A DNA stretch of 35,703 bases from Candidatus Blautia equi. Lineage in GTDB: Bacteria > Bacillota > Clostridia > Lachnospirales > Lachnospiraceae. Where the stretch lies: assembly GCA_018064695.1 (NCBI GenBank), contig JAGHUU010000184.1, positions 1 to 35,703 of the forward strand, read 5' to 3'. The translations under genes were made by a program, and so were the position numbers. The notes beneath the pieces were generated by a model that was not told where the DNA came from, did no database searches, and saw only the letters and a list, made by a program, of their open reading frames with translations. Below are positions 19,801-29,114 of the stretch, piece after piece (the first letter of the stretch is position 1; each line of letters starts with the position of its first letter).

Positions 19801-22800
19801 TTGCCTTCTTTGTCGCAGGAGTACAGTTTTGTATAGGTGGCCGGATCGTATACATCAAATACGAACTCTTTATTTTTCAGTTCACGGTTTACAAGCTCTT
19901 TACGGCCTTCCAGATAACAATGGGTCTGGCTGTTGTAAATATTGGTGAATTCTGCTTTATCGCTGTCTTTTGTCCACTGGAGGGTCAGTTTGCCGGTATC
20001 CTTAGCATAGGATGCGCCAAGAGTAAGAGTCTTTACAGATGGATCATAGGTCATGTCGGCATCTGTGCCTTTTTCCTCTTCCACAGTGTATTTAAACTCT
20101 GCACTGTCTTTTCCTTCCAGATCCTTCAGGGCTTTGCTGATGGAGAGGTTCTTGCCCTCAGCATCTTTAAAGGTGATGGTTCCGTCTGCTGCGTTTGTTC
20201 CGCGGCCGATTTCATTTCCTTCGTCATCTTTTACTACGAAGGTGAACTCTTCTGCTTTCAGTGGGCGTCCGATCAGGTCTTTCTTTCCATCCAGACCGAT
20301 CTCTGCTTCTGTATCATAGCTGTTGTCGAACTCAGCCAGGCCTGCTGCTGCAGCTTTCTTCTGGTCTTCATTCGGGTTGGAATAAGCAACTGCTCTGGAG
20401 GTGCTCATAACACCGGAAACTTTATTATAGGATACGGTTACTGTGAAGGTGATCTCGTTCTCATCGTAGGTCACGGTACCAGGTACTTCACGGTTCATCT
20501 GCGGTTTTTCAACTGCCAGATAGGTGTAGTCTTTGGACTCCAGATATCCGTCTGCTGTTTTCAGATCTTCCAGCTCATAGGAGAAGGTTCCGAAGTCTAC
20601 ATAGCCGTCTGCATCGTTCTTAAAGGTTCCAAGGAGTTTCTTTCCGCCTGCGTACTCAGCGCCGACAGCATAGAGATCAAAGGAGAAATCCTCTGCCTGA
20701 AGATCCAGGTTATCCAGTTTCTTCACTGCGTCCAGCTTCTCGGTGGTCTGTGCATCATATTTGTTCTCAAAGCTGATGCCTGCTGCGCTTACCCAGTTGC
20801 CGTTCTCTTTTGTAAGGGTATCTGTGATCTGTACATCCAGGTCTTCTGTTCCGTTATATTTAACGGTTACTTCCACAATGTACTCTGCGTCACTGTAGGT
20901 GATGCCTTTCTCAGTACTTGGTACCTCGCTGATGTGTACGTACCAGGTCTTGGATGCTGCATAACCGCCCTTGCCGTCCTCCATATCCTTAAGTGTGTAG
21001 GAGAATGGACGGAACAGGATATTTCCGGATTTGTCATTGGTTGCATAGTAAAGGTTTGCGCCTTTTTCAAATACGCCGCTGGCGATCTGCTCTGCGGAGG
21101 AGACATCAAATCTGAACTCGCTGTCACGAAGCTCACGTCCGGTCAGGATCTTGGTTCCCTCTACAGGAACAGAGCCTGCTGCCTCGTAGATGTTCATGAA
21201 CTCTACTTTCTTAGAGCCGTCTTTGAAGTCTGCGGTAAGTTTACCGGTTGCTGCATCATAAGCTGCTGCAAGGGTGATGACGTAAGCAGACTCATCGTAA
21301 GTCATCTTAGGATCCTTAACTGCAGGAATAACCTCTTTTACGGTATAGAAGAAATCTTTCTTTGGCTCATAAGAGCTTCCGTTCTTCATGTCGGAGAGCT
21401 TAACGGTGAATTCATATTCGCCGGAAAGCATGTTTTCAGCTGCATCTACAGGGTGGAATACAACCTCTCCGTTCACATCATTGGTACCCTTTGCAATGAC
21501 CTTGTCGCCATCCAGGATCACGAATGTAAACTCGTCTGCGTGAAGCTCTGCACCGATCAGGGTCTTCTTAACTGTGATCTTTGCTTTTGCCTCGGTGTCA
21601 TATTTGTTGACGAACTGAATGCCTTTTGCCTCGTCGGAAAGGACTGCCTCCATCTTTCCGGTAGCATAGTCATAAGTTACAGTTACTTCGAATGGATACT
21701 CGGTGGTATCGTAGGTGATTCCCTCTGCTTTTTCTGCCGGAATCATCTCTCTTACAGTGAATTTGAAGATCTTGCTGGATTCGTATTCATCCTCGGTTCC
21801 TGCCTTCTTCATATCACTGAGCCTGAACTCGTTCTGACCAAAATCGATGGAGCCGTCTGCGGCTGCTTTGATATTGGTTACTACAGGCTTACCTGCCTCA
21901 TCCAGAACCTCGAAGAAGAATGCATCTGCTGCGGTCATATCACGGCCTTCCAGTCTCTTCTTTGCATCCAGGTTCAGTTTTACGCTGACATCATAGCTGT
22001 TGGTGAATGCGATCTTATCGGAATCTGCTGTATAGTCTGCGGTCAGTGCTCCGGTTGCCTGGTCATATTTCAGTTCAACCTTAACAGTCTTTACAGCTGC
22101 ATCGTACTTCACGCCTTTTGCAGTGCCCTTCACCTCTTTGATCACGTAGGTAAAGGTTCTGCTCTCTTTCAGAGAACCGTCTGCATTTCTAAGGTCTTCC
22201 AGAGTGTAAACCAGATCGCCAAAGGAAATGCTGCCGTCTGCTGCGTTTTTGATCTCGGTTACAGGAGTCTCGCCTTTATAGGTCTTAGCAGGAGTTGTTC
22301 CGTCTTCCTCAAAGATCTTAAAGCTGAACTCGCCGGCCTTCATCTTGCGTCCGGTAAGGGTCTTTGTTCCGTCTACAGGAATTCTGGTTCCTGCTTTATA
22401 GGTATTGGTAAAGGCTGCACTGCTGATTCCATTTCCCCAGTGGAGATTGATCTTACCTGCATCTGCATCGTATTTTGCAACCAGGAGAAGTGCCTGCGGA
22501 GCCTCATCGTAAACGATGCTGCTGTTGCCTCCCTTCACCTCTTTTACAGTGTAGGTAAAGAATTTCTCATCCGCATAACCCCTGGATGCATCAGCTGGAT
22601 CCTTCTGCATGTCTGCCAGGGTAATGGTGATCTTAAATGGAGTGGTGGTTGCTTTTCCGTCTGCTGCTTTGTAGAAGTGGATCTTACCATCTTTATCGTT
22701 GGTTCCCACACCAACCAGCTTGCCTTCTTTGTCTTTAATCTGGAAAGTGAACTCGTCATCCTCAAGGTCCTTATTTTTCAGCACCTTGGTTCCGGTGATG

Positions 22801-25800
22801 GTTGCGGATGCCTGAGTAATAAAGCTGTTTTCAAAATCAGGGGTCTCAGAGCCTGCGCCTAAAGCTGCGGTGAGCTCTCCGCTTACTTTGTCATAAGTAA
22901 GAAGTACTTTTACGGTGTATACGCTGTCGTCATAGGATACACCTTTTTCGCCCTCTGCAGGGATGATCTCACTTACTTTATAAGTGAACTCTTTGCTGTT
23001 CTTAATAGTTCCGTCTGCGTTCTTAAGATCAGCAAGGCTGTATTTCAGGAAACCGAAATCGATGGAGCCGTTCTGTTTGTTTGTGATCTGGTTCATGATT
23101 CCGCCGTTTACATTATAGGTGGTCACAGCAGAACCTGCCGCATCACAGATCGCAAAGAAGAATTCTCCGTCCTTCAGGTTACGTCCTGCAAAGGATTTTG
23201 TTCCTTCGATTCTGATCTTTGTGTTGGTATCAAAGGTATTCTTAAATTCTGCCGCGCTTACGTCTTTTCCGTTTAAGCTTACCTTTTTGCTGGTGTTCAG
23301 ATGGCCTTTTCCGTCATCTGTTGCGGTCACTGTAATATCATAAACGTTATTATCATAGGTCACGATATACGGATTTCCGTTTCCTGTGGTGCCTTTCTTT
23401 GTTCCATCAGCCGGTACGGCCTCAGCAAGTTTGTAATAATAGGTTCCTGCCATTTTGTAGGAGATCTCAGGGAAGACGATGCTTCCGTCTGCTCTGTTCT
23501 TTGCACTGACAGGGTCACCGATCTTCTGTCCGTTTGCTTCTACCTGCTGGAGAGAGAAGGTGAATTCTTTATCCTTAAGGGTTCTCTCTGCCATGGACTT
23601 CTTTGCATCCAGAATGACAGAACCTTCGGTACGGTAGATGTTCTCAAAAGTGATGGCTGTGTTTTTCGGATCTGCTGTAGCTACTAAGCCATGGTTTCCG
23701 TCACTCTCTACGGTTACTGTTACTAGGATCTTTTTATTGTCATATTCCACACCGTCATAGATTGGTTTTCCGGCAGGGCTCATAACAGGTGCAGCGCCTG
23801 CTTTCTCATCCTCAGTAATCAGGTAGTAATAGGTGCCCGACTCCTCAAATGTGATTCTGCTGAACATGAAGTTGCCATCTTTATCGCATGGAACATTCCG
23901 TTCCTGATAGCCGCCGCCGATTACCTTGCCGCTCTTATCGCACTCCTGTAAGGAGAAGGTAAATTCGCCCGGGATCAGGGTTCTTCCGAATAATGTTTTC
24001 TTTCCGCCAAGGTCAAGCTCAGCAGGAGTGTTCTCCGTACTGTTTTCAAAGGACAGATCTGTGTCCTTGATTGATGTCAGTTTATCCACATCAATTCCAC
24101 CAGCCAGATCATAAACATCTGTAGTCAGATCAGCCGCTTTGTACAGAGATTTATTTGCAACACGATACTTTATGTCTGCTCCGGACTGTACGCTTTCTAC
24201 TACAACCTTCATATAGAAGACTTCTTTATCCAGGATATAACCTTTTACTGGTGTCTGATCCTCATACATACGATACCAGTGTGTACCTTCATCGCCCTGA
24301 TCATAGAGCAATTTACCAAAATTCACATCTCCATTGCCTTCTGCTGTACCATTCGTAGTTGTTTTCACATTGTCCCATGGTTTGATAGCACCAGGTCTTT
24401 TCAGTTCATCAAGATAGAATGTGAATTTTCCGTATTCTTCAGCAGATGGTGCTATTCCATCTACAGTTTTCGTTAAATGCAGTTCCAGGTCAGTAGGAAT
24501 CAAAGTTCCACCATTATATGGATACTGATGTCCTTCTGCGTTAGAGAAGAAATTATGACAGATAACACATCCGTTGTAGTTACCGCCTTCGATTCTTACA
24601 TCTGCGTTTGGTGCAAGAATATGTCCTACCCAGTTCTGAGCTGGAACACTTACGGTACCAGATGCGTTTGGAAGGTTCCATACGATGCTGGTTCCTTCAC
24701 TCTTTTCTTTTACGGATGGCTGAGAACCATTGAAACGGATTTCCGGCATTCTGCCACCATTTAAAATGGTAACAACAGTGCTTCCGCCAACATCTTCAGA
24801 ACCGGTGAAGTTGATTCGGTAAATCTGGGAGATATCCGGGATCACAACACTGCTTCCGAATGGAATATCAATCATTCCTGTATCGTTGATGGTATAGCCA
24901 TTGTTTGCCAGATAAGCAGTTCCACTTGTTACTACACTATATGCTCTTCCGAAATCGAAAAAGTTGTCAGAAATGTAAACCGGAACCGCGTTGTAGAAAT
25001 TAACTCCATTGATTACTGCGATTCCGCCATCATTGATGTAACCGTTGGAAGCATTTACAGAACCAAGATAAAGTGGTCCGTTGGTCGTGGAGTTACGGGA
25101 GTTATAAGGTCCTTTGATGTTTGCCTTTCCTTTAATATAGGAAGGTGGCAGATCAGAACCATCTCCAAATCCGGAACCACTCAGGTTGTAATCTCCCTGA
25201 ACGAGTACACCACCCATACAATGAATTGTCATTTCTGCGTCGCCAAAAGCAATTACGTTGTATCCACTTAACAGATTTGTAAGGGAATAGCTGTACGGGA
25301 AAGAATCATTACTGTTTGGAATTGGGGTCTTTCTTGGCGCAGCCCCAAACAGCATGAATCGGCTAAAATTTTCGACAGAAAACTCCGCACCAAGGATTTC
25401 TCCACTCTCGGCTGTTGCGAGGTCTTCAGCTACCATTTCAGCTACCAGTCCATCGTTTTCATTGAGATGGACAATGCTGTAGGTAAGCTCTGTCTCTTCA
25501 TCTTTTTCTACCATTTCCAGTGCCTGCTCTGCTTCTTCGCTTTCTACTGGAGTCAGCTCTACAGGTGCCTGGTAGGTAACAGAGACGGATACTTCGCCAC
25601 CATCTGGTTCTACTTCCACGCCATCCACTTCGAAGTGCATGTCGTAAGTGACATAACCAGTCATAATCAGTTCTTCATCCACAGTTCCTTCTACAAGGGC
25701 AATTTCTTCTTCTGTAGGAAGTACTTCTTCTACAACGAAGGTTGCACCTGCTGGCAGGATCTCAGGGGAAGAAAGGGTAGCTGTTACAGTCATGAATCCG

Positions 25801-26798
25801 TCTGTGAAAACGTATTCTGTCTGCTCATTTACGGGCTCCTTTTTCTCAAGAGCCTCTGCTCCTGCAAGTGTTACTTTGTAAGATGGGATCAGTTCTCCGT
25901 CTACAAAGAACAGTGCCTTCAGATCTTCTGCCTCTGTGATCTCATCATCGACCTTTACAGAAGCTGTGAATCTTACTTCACTCTGTGCTGCAATATCCTG
26001 ATCCTTCCACATAATAGCGGAAGTGTAAGTATCACTGAGGGAAGGAGCTAATTTAAAGTATTCTTCCAGCTCCTCTCCCCCATAGAGAAAGGAAATGTCA
26101 CTCAGCCAGGAAAGCTGATCGGTATGGGCTTTTTCAGAATCGTAGGTCAGGTCTTCCACCAGAACTACTTTTACGTCGATGTCTTCTGCGGCTGCAGTCT
26201 CAGAAAGGTTCTGTACTGCGATCTCAAAAGCCATGGATACTTCTTCGTCTTCATTTTTTGTAAGAGTCTCTTTTACAGATGCGCTGAGCTCGGCTTTTTC
26301 TGCCTCCTCTGCTTCCTCTGTTTCAGGAGTCTCTTCCTCTTCTGCTTCAGCTTCCTCAGGAATCTCTTCTTCGGATACTTCTTCTTCGGATACTTCTTCC
26401 TCAGTCTCTTCCTCAGCTGCTTCGGCCTCTTCGGTCTCAGGAACTTCGATCTCAGGAACTTCGATCTCCTCTGCTTCGGCTTCCTCAGGTTTCTCTTCCT
26501 CCGGAGCTTCTGCTTCTTCTGCTGCAGGTTCCTCTGCCTTCGGAGCCTCCTCCTGAACTACCGGTACTTCTTCGACCTGTACCTCAGGCTCTACTGCTGC
26601 CGGAGCGCTCTCCTCTACAGGGGCTTCTGCCTGTGGAGCTGCTTCCGGTTCTGCTTCTGTTTCCACGATCTCTGCTGCTACAGAAGGCTCTGCCATAAGC
26701 TCTTCTGCCAGTACCTGTACTCCTGAAGAGTTCAGAAGCATAGCACCACTTAAGCAAAACGCCAGAATACGTGATACCAGGTTATTTCTTCTTTTCAT
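16869..26798 (-). CDS. giant cell-wall-anchored adhesin: signal peptide, Glu/Pro/Ala-rich stalk, choice-of-anchor A domain, about 14 Spy0128/FctA-type isopeptide repeats, SpaA/Cna-B-like domains, PKTGD sorting signal
   Basis: 3309 aa; recurring K-x-L-x-G-R-x-L-x3-EF starts and F-x-N-x-Y ends; C-term PAPKTGDNSG-hydrophobic-KRRRQR; SD AAGGAGG upstream of ATG. Confidence 0.93.
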   Translation of the reverse strand: MKRRNNLVSRILAFCLSGAMLLNSSGVQVLAEELMAEPSVAAEIVETEAEPEAAPQAEAPVEESAPAAVEPEVQVEEVPVVQEEAPKAEEPAAEEAEAPEEEKPEEAEAEEIEVPEIEVPETEEAEAAEEETEEEVSEEEVSEEEIPEEAEAEEEETPETEEAEEAEKAELSASVKETLTKNEDEEVSMAFEIAVQNLSETAAAEDIDVKVVLVEDLTYDSEKAHTDQLSWLSDISFLYGGEELEEYFKLAPSLSDTYTSAIMWKDQDIAAQSEVRFTASVKVDDEITEAEDLKALFFVDGELIPSYKVTLAGAEALEKKEPVNEQTEYVFTDGFMTVTATLSSPEILPAGATFVVEEVLPTEEEIALVEGTVDEELIMTGYVTYDMHFEVDGVEVEPDGGEVSVSVTYQAPVELTPVESEEAEQALEMVEKDEETELTYSIVHLNENDGLVAEMVAEDLATAESGEILGAEFSVENFSRFMLFGAAPRKTPIPNSNDSFPYSYSLTNLLSGYNVIAFGDAEMTIHCMGGVLVQGDYNLSGSGFGDGSDLPPSYIKGKANIKGPYNSRNSTTNGPLYLGSVNASNGYINDGGIAVINGVNFYNAVPVYISDNFFDFGRAYSVVTSGTAYLANNGYTINDTGMIDIPFGSSVVIPDISQIYRINFTGSEDVGGSTVVTILNGGRMPEIRFNGSQPSVKEKSEGTSIVWNLPNASGTVSVPAQNWVGHILAPNADVRIEGGNYNGCVICHNFFSNAEGHQYPYNGGTLIPTDLELHLTKTVDGIAPSAEEYGKFTFYLDELKRPGAIKPWDNVKTTTNGTAEGNGDVNFGKLLYDQGDEGTHWYRMYEDQTPVKGYILDKEVFYMKVVVESVQSGADIKYRVANKSLYKAADLTTDVYDLAGGIDVDKLTSIKDTDLSFENSTENTPAELDLGGKKTLFGRTLIPGEFTFSLQECDKSGKVIGGGYQERNVPCDKDGNFMFSRITFEESGTYYYLITEDEKAGAAPVMSPAGKPIYDGVEYDNKKILVTVTVESDGNHGLVATADPKNTAITFENIYRTEGSVILDAKKSMAERTLKDKEFTFSLQQVEANGQKIGDPVSAKNRADGSIVFPEISYKMAGTYYYKLAEAVPADGTKKGTTGNGNPYIVTYDNNVYDITVTATDDGKGHLNTSKKVSLNGKDVSAAEFKNTFDTNTKIRIEGTKSFAGRNLKDGEFFFAICDAAGSAVTTYNVNGGIMNQITNKQNGSIDFGFLKYSLADLKNADGTIKNSKEFTYKVSEIIPAEGEKGVSYDDSVYTVKVLLTYDKVSGELTAALGAGSETPDFENSFITQASATITGTKVLKNKDLEDDEFTFQIKDKEGKLVGVGTNDKDGKIHFYKAADGKATTTPFKITITLADMQKDPADASRGYADEKFFTYTVKEVKGGNSSIVYDEAPQALLLVAKYDADAGKINLHWGNGISSAAFTNTYKAGTRIPVDGTKTLTGRKMKAGEFSFKIFEEDGTTPAKTYKGETPVTEIKNAADGSISFGDLVYTLEDLRNADGSLKESRTFTYVIKEVKGTAKGVKYDAAVKTVKVELKYDQATGALTADYTADSDKIAFTNSYDVSVKLNLDAKKRLEGRDMTAADAFFFEVLDEAGKPVVTNIKAAADGSIDFGQNEFRLSDMKKAGTEDEYESSKIFKFTVREMIPAEKAEGITYDTTEYPFEVTVTYDYATGKMEAVLSDEAKGIQFVNKYDTEAKAKITVKKTLIGAELHADEFTFVILDGDKVIAKGTNDVNGEVVFHPVDAAENMLSGEYEFTVKLSDMKNGSSYEPKKDFFYTVKEVIPAVKDPKMTYDESAYVITLAAAYDAATGKLTADFKDGSKKVEFMNIYEAAGSVPVEGTKILTGRELRDSEFRFDVSSAEQIASGVFEKGANLYYATNDKSGNILFRPFSYTLKDMEDGKGGYAASKTWYVHISEVPSTEKGITYSDAEYIVEVTVKYNGTEDLDVQITDTLTKENGNWVSAAGISFENKYDAQTTEKLDAVKKLDNLDLQAEDFSFDLYAVGAEYAGGKKLLGTFKNDADGYVDFGTFSYELEDLKTADGYLESKDYTYLAVEKPQMNREVPGTVTYDENEITFTVTVSYNKVSGVMSTSRAVAYSNPNEDQKKAAAAGLAEFDNSYDTEAEIGLDGKKDLIGRPLKAEEFTFVVKDDEGNEIGRGTNAADGTITFKDAEGKNLSISKALKDLEGKDSAEFKYTVEEEKGTDADMTYDPSVKTLTLGASYAKDTGKLTLQWTKDSDKAEFTNIYNSQTHCYLEGRKELVNRELKNKEFVFDVYDPATYTKLYSCDKEGNQIDTIYNDADGKVVMGWQKYTLSDLSDGKGGYLPEKTFVYGVTESRRDIERGITLDRAFYQIYVTLAYFADTKELKCGITKIESGEIASGKGMTTIYEKDIRDITEEDAAATPLLISFTNTYDADVREQVIGQKIAPQLTLQGEDFAFTLTDSEGNAYVTKDASGNDIEKITNNASGQIDFGYFAYDLKDVYEDLKANDWTVTYDYFTEEEKTVKPDLPGTLTMDDAEYKISVTLTYDQNTGDFNETVDLFKKDADGEYASADAITFVNTYDTEVKLPIVGYKELSGRELKRNEFTVGLFEAGKEDGDPIKTASNGDAPEKPVDELSGTFDFVLSDLLAEDSEGNPYYLTEKVFHYIIKEIIPAGQEPVENVSYDADAVSVDVTVRYDKAAGEMTAEYENVTVNERKMTFYNAYSAEKSVPVTAAKKLIGRDLTEGEFFFAVYNEQGTLKLNTVSKADGTVDFGSLEYTLADMLAVSDEEKAAAEDNGGYVPVKTFIYNIVEQNSGEENIVYDDTVFRLEVTVTYDWHTGEMTAESTDLLVEDEDGNWIPAEKAEFINIAEQSVKVSKVDASTQEELEGAHIQLIDSEGNVVDEWDSEKEAHEVTGLMPGEEYTLKETVAPLGYDITNIITFTILEDGTVETTANMTSDGVLLVEDTRAVGKIRVSKKLEVLDEEEEAELEEAGFKLYARDYTCYVGLFLDKEGTKPYGNPIPIHVAYDWTGTAEFTNVAYGNYYVYETTADGTAILTDEMFEDGDATFMCIVEDADSSEVELTPEQAENEVGLINMFFKWPGGHFFIAELDITKEIRVNGKTVNTDETFYAGVFSDPNLDTADVITTMGVPSKDDKKKIVLDDMSTSAYVHKLNNNGTVRLGGIFFGELDDTETYWVFETDASGKKIKGAKGFKYEVSGEGSVLLNPRKPASITITNSVNEKTPTPTPPAPKTGDNSGVEMYFLLMGAALAAMLVSLYEKRRRQR

Positions 26799-26850
26799 AT
26801 AACGTTCCTCCTTACGATTCGATCTTTTTTTTCATCGTAGTCTGTTTCGT

Positions 26851-26901
26851 ATTATATCTGTCATATAGACACTAAACAGTTATTAAAAAGTCACTAAACA
26901 G
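26851..26901 (-). promoter_or_regulatory. adhesin promoter: three 11-bp direct repeats (26869-26901), 12-bp spacer, TATAAT (26851-26856)
   Basis: minus strand CTGTTTAGTGA CTTTTTAATAA CTGTTTAGTGT CTATATGACAGA TATAAT. Confidence 0.75.
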
Positions 26902-27306
26902 TCACTGTAATAAAAAAGTTTTCATCAGGACCTCCACCAGATCATCATCCACCAGTTTTCTGCCATCCTTAAAGAAAACTGCTGCTCTGCCGGTCCTTGG
27001 GTTGCTGTACTTATCCAGGACCTCTGCATCCCAGATCTCCGACATCCTCTTCTGTTTTTCCTCATCCAGCATAAGGTTGCGGCTCCAGTAGTCCAGATAC
27101 TGTTTTTTCATTGTCGCTTCCGATCCCCGGCTGATCAGGTCCTGCCCGGTGTCATCAAGAGGTATCTCCCGGATATATCCGGTGATCAGGTCTTTTCTGC
27201 CGTACATGTCTCTTACCTTTTCATCCGTGGAAAAAAGGATCTGCCTTAAAATGCGGGAGTTTGTGTTTTTCTTAAAACAGCTGATTCCGCATTCATCCTC
27301 GCTCAT
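26902..27306 (-). CDS. hypothetical protein
   Basis: ORF from MSEDECGISCFKK with SD GAGGAGG; no recognised family. Confidence 0.6.
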   Translation of the reverse strand: MSEDECGISCFKKNTNSRILRQILFSTDEKVRDMYGRKDLITGYIREIPLDDTGQDLISRGSEATMKKQYLDYWSRNLMLDEEKQKRMSEIWDAEVLDKYSNPRTGRAAVFFKDGRKLVDDDLVEVLMKTFLLQ

Positions 27307-27481
27307 GTTTTTTCCTCCTCTCCTCAAATCTGCATTTACTTGCATATCTTTAACTGATATAATTTTATCACTGCAAAATCTGCAGATTTGATATTTATTT
27401 CAGGAAAACAGCGGTTTATCCCCTCTTTTCCCCCATATCTCATATCAATAATGACATTTTATACATCCGGGAGCTGCAAAT

Positions 27482-28237
27482 ATGACATATCTGGAAATGG
27501 AAAAGAACTGTATTGACATTCTGCTCGCTTATCAGGAGCAGAATCATCTTTCGCAAAAGGAGCTGGCGCAGAAGCTGGAGCTTTCTGAAAACACCCTGGG
27601 CCGCATGCTGGCAGGAAAGACCCATGTTCTTGGGGATGCCCTTCTTCTTATGCACAATCTGAATAAAATGACCGGCAAAATGGCCTTTGAACTGGCAGGC
27701 ACAGATGTTGCCTATTCCCAGCGCCTGCGCATTATTCAGAAGATCAACTCCCTGCCGGAGGAATATCTGGAATCCATAGAAAAAACCATCTTTGCCATCC
27801 AGAGGGACGATCAGGACAGTCTGAATTTCAGCCCATCCACCATCCAGGAGGCCATGGACCTGCTTCAGTCCCAGTATATTAAGATCCTGAAGGTGAATCT
27901 TACGCAGGACAGCTACGAGGTTGCCATCGTCCGCCCCGACGAATGGGAGGAGCGAAAGTCCATCACTTCCAATTCCAAGATTTCCAGCTGGTTTCATGAT
28001 TTCGCGGAGAGCGATTACATGAACCCCGATGATTATGAGGACTTCACCATCTTCACCAACCTGAAAAATCTCCGTACCCATATCCGCCACACCCCGAATC
28101 TCCGCTTCAAATACCGGAGAAAAGTAAATCAGTCCTATCAGGATGTAGTCATGGACATCATCCGTGCCGACCAGCCGGATACCACAGATCAGATCGTTAT
28201 GCTGTACATCCGTGTTGCGGAAACGCTTTATGAATAA
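27482..28237 (+). CDS. XRE-type HTH regulator with possible PAS-like C-terminal domain
   Basis: QKELAQKLELSENTLGRMLAGKTHVLGDALLLMHNLNKMTG helix-turn-helix; C-term NPDDYEDF...FKYRRKVNQSYQDVVMDIIRAD...QIVMLYIRV. Confidence 0.7.
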   Translation: MTYLEMEKNCIDILLAYQEQNHLSQKELAQKLELSENTLGRMLAGKTHVLGDALLLMHNLNKMTGKMAFELAGTDVAYSQRLRIIQKINSLPEEYLESIEKTIFAIQRDDQDSLNFSPSTIQEAMDLLQSQYIKILKVNLTQDSYEVAIVRPDEWEERKSITSNSKISSWFHDFAESDYMNPDDYEDFTIFTNLKNLRTHIRHTPNLRFKYRRKVNQSYQDVVMDIIRADQPDTTDQIVMLYIRVAETLYE

Positions 28238-28324
28238 GAGAAAATGAAACATCGGGGACAGGGACCTGGTCCATTTTGATTTCAAAATTGGACCAGGTTC
28301 CTGTCCCCGATGTTTCATTTTCTC
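28238..28324. repeat. REP-like long inverted repeat / bidirectional terminator between convergent genes
   Basis: about 42-bp arms GAGAAAATGAAACATCGGGGACAGGGACCTGGTCCATTTTGA with very few mismatches to the opposite arm. Confidence 0.9.
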
Positions 28325-28332
28325 TATAATAT

Positions 28333-29085
28333 TCAGACAAACTCACTCCAGGTGTACTGCTTCATATATTCACCCGGATAGCGTCCGGAATTCTTTTTCT
28401 TCCATTCATAATAGTCACACTCGATCTGGTCTGTATTCAGTCCAAGGCCGGCTCTCTGTTTGCAGATGATATCGGCACATCCGTATTTTTCCAGTGTGTC
28501 AAAAAGATCTTTTCGAATCTTTTTATAGTAGGATTCGTGTCCCAGATCATCCTCCCAGAGATATGTGATCAGTTCCTGATTGGAACACACAGCGCCGCGG
28601 GCGTGAACCAGATATGCCAGCAGTTCCTTTGTTTTACTGCTGCCAAATTCTATTGGCGCACCATTTATGAAGGCTTCAAAGTAACCAAAGCACTGTACCC
28701 GCACCTTCTTTTCCACCTTGGTCTCTATTGGTCTTCGCAGGTGCTTCAGTTCCTCCTCGATCTGTGCCGCATCCACAGGCTTTGTCACATAACCGTTGCA
28801 GCGGACCTCCCGGAAGGCCTCTGAAATATAGTCATCATAGCTGGTACAGAAGATCACATTTAAGCCCGGATCTATTTTCATCAGCTCTTTGGCCAGCTCC
28901 AGGCCGTCCATACCTCTCATACGTATATCAAGAAATGCCACATCCACATCATTCTCAGAGGCAAAATCCAGCGCTTCCGATGCTTTTCGGAAGCTGTAAA
29001 TGCTGGAAGTGGGTGCCGCCTCTTCTATGGCACTTACCAGTGCACCCAGCATCAGTTTTTCATCATCAACAGCCAGAATATTCAT
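28333..29085 (-). CDS. response regulator with SARP-like winged-helix output domain
   Basis: receiver MNILAVDDEKLMLGAL...VDVAFLDIRMRGMDGLELA...YVTKPVD; output VQCFGYFEAFINGAPIEFGSSKTKELLAYLVHARGAVCSNQELITYLWED. Confidence 0.88.
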   Translation of the reverse strand: MNILAVDDEKLMLGALVSAIEEAAPTSSIYSFRKASEALDFASENDVDVAFLDIRMRGMDGLELAKELMKIDPGLNVIFCTSYDDYISEAFREVRCNGYVTKPVDAAQIEEELKHLRRPIETKVEKKVRVQCFGYFEAFINGAPIEFGSSKTKELLAYLVHARGAVCSNQELITYLWEDDLGHESYYKKIRKDLFDTLEKYGCADIICKQRAGLGLNTDQIECDYYEWKKKNSGRYPGEYMKQYTWSEFV

Positions 29086-29114
29086 CCTGTCGCTCCTCCT
29101 CTCTGCCTGATTTC

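Noticed and set aside
19920-22862. 980-aa plus-strand ORF (also 17994-19379, 23301-23687)
   Set aside because: Antisense to the adhesin repeats. The Cys/Leu/Val-rich periodic composition is the shadow of the repeated sense codons, and the sense frame has clear domains.
27440-28318. 292-aa minus-strand ORF
   Set aside because: Antisense to the XRE-type regulator gene, which has a clear HTH.
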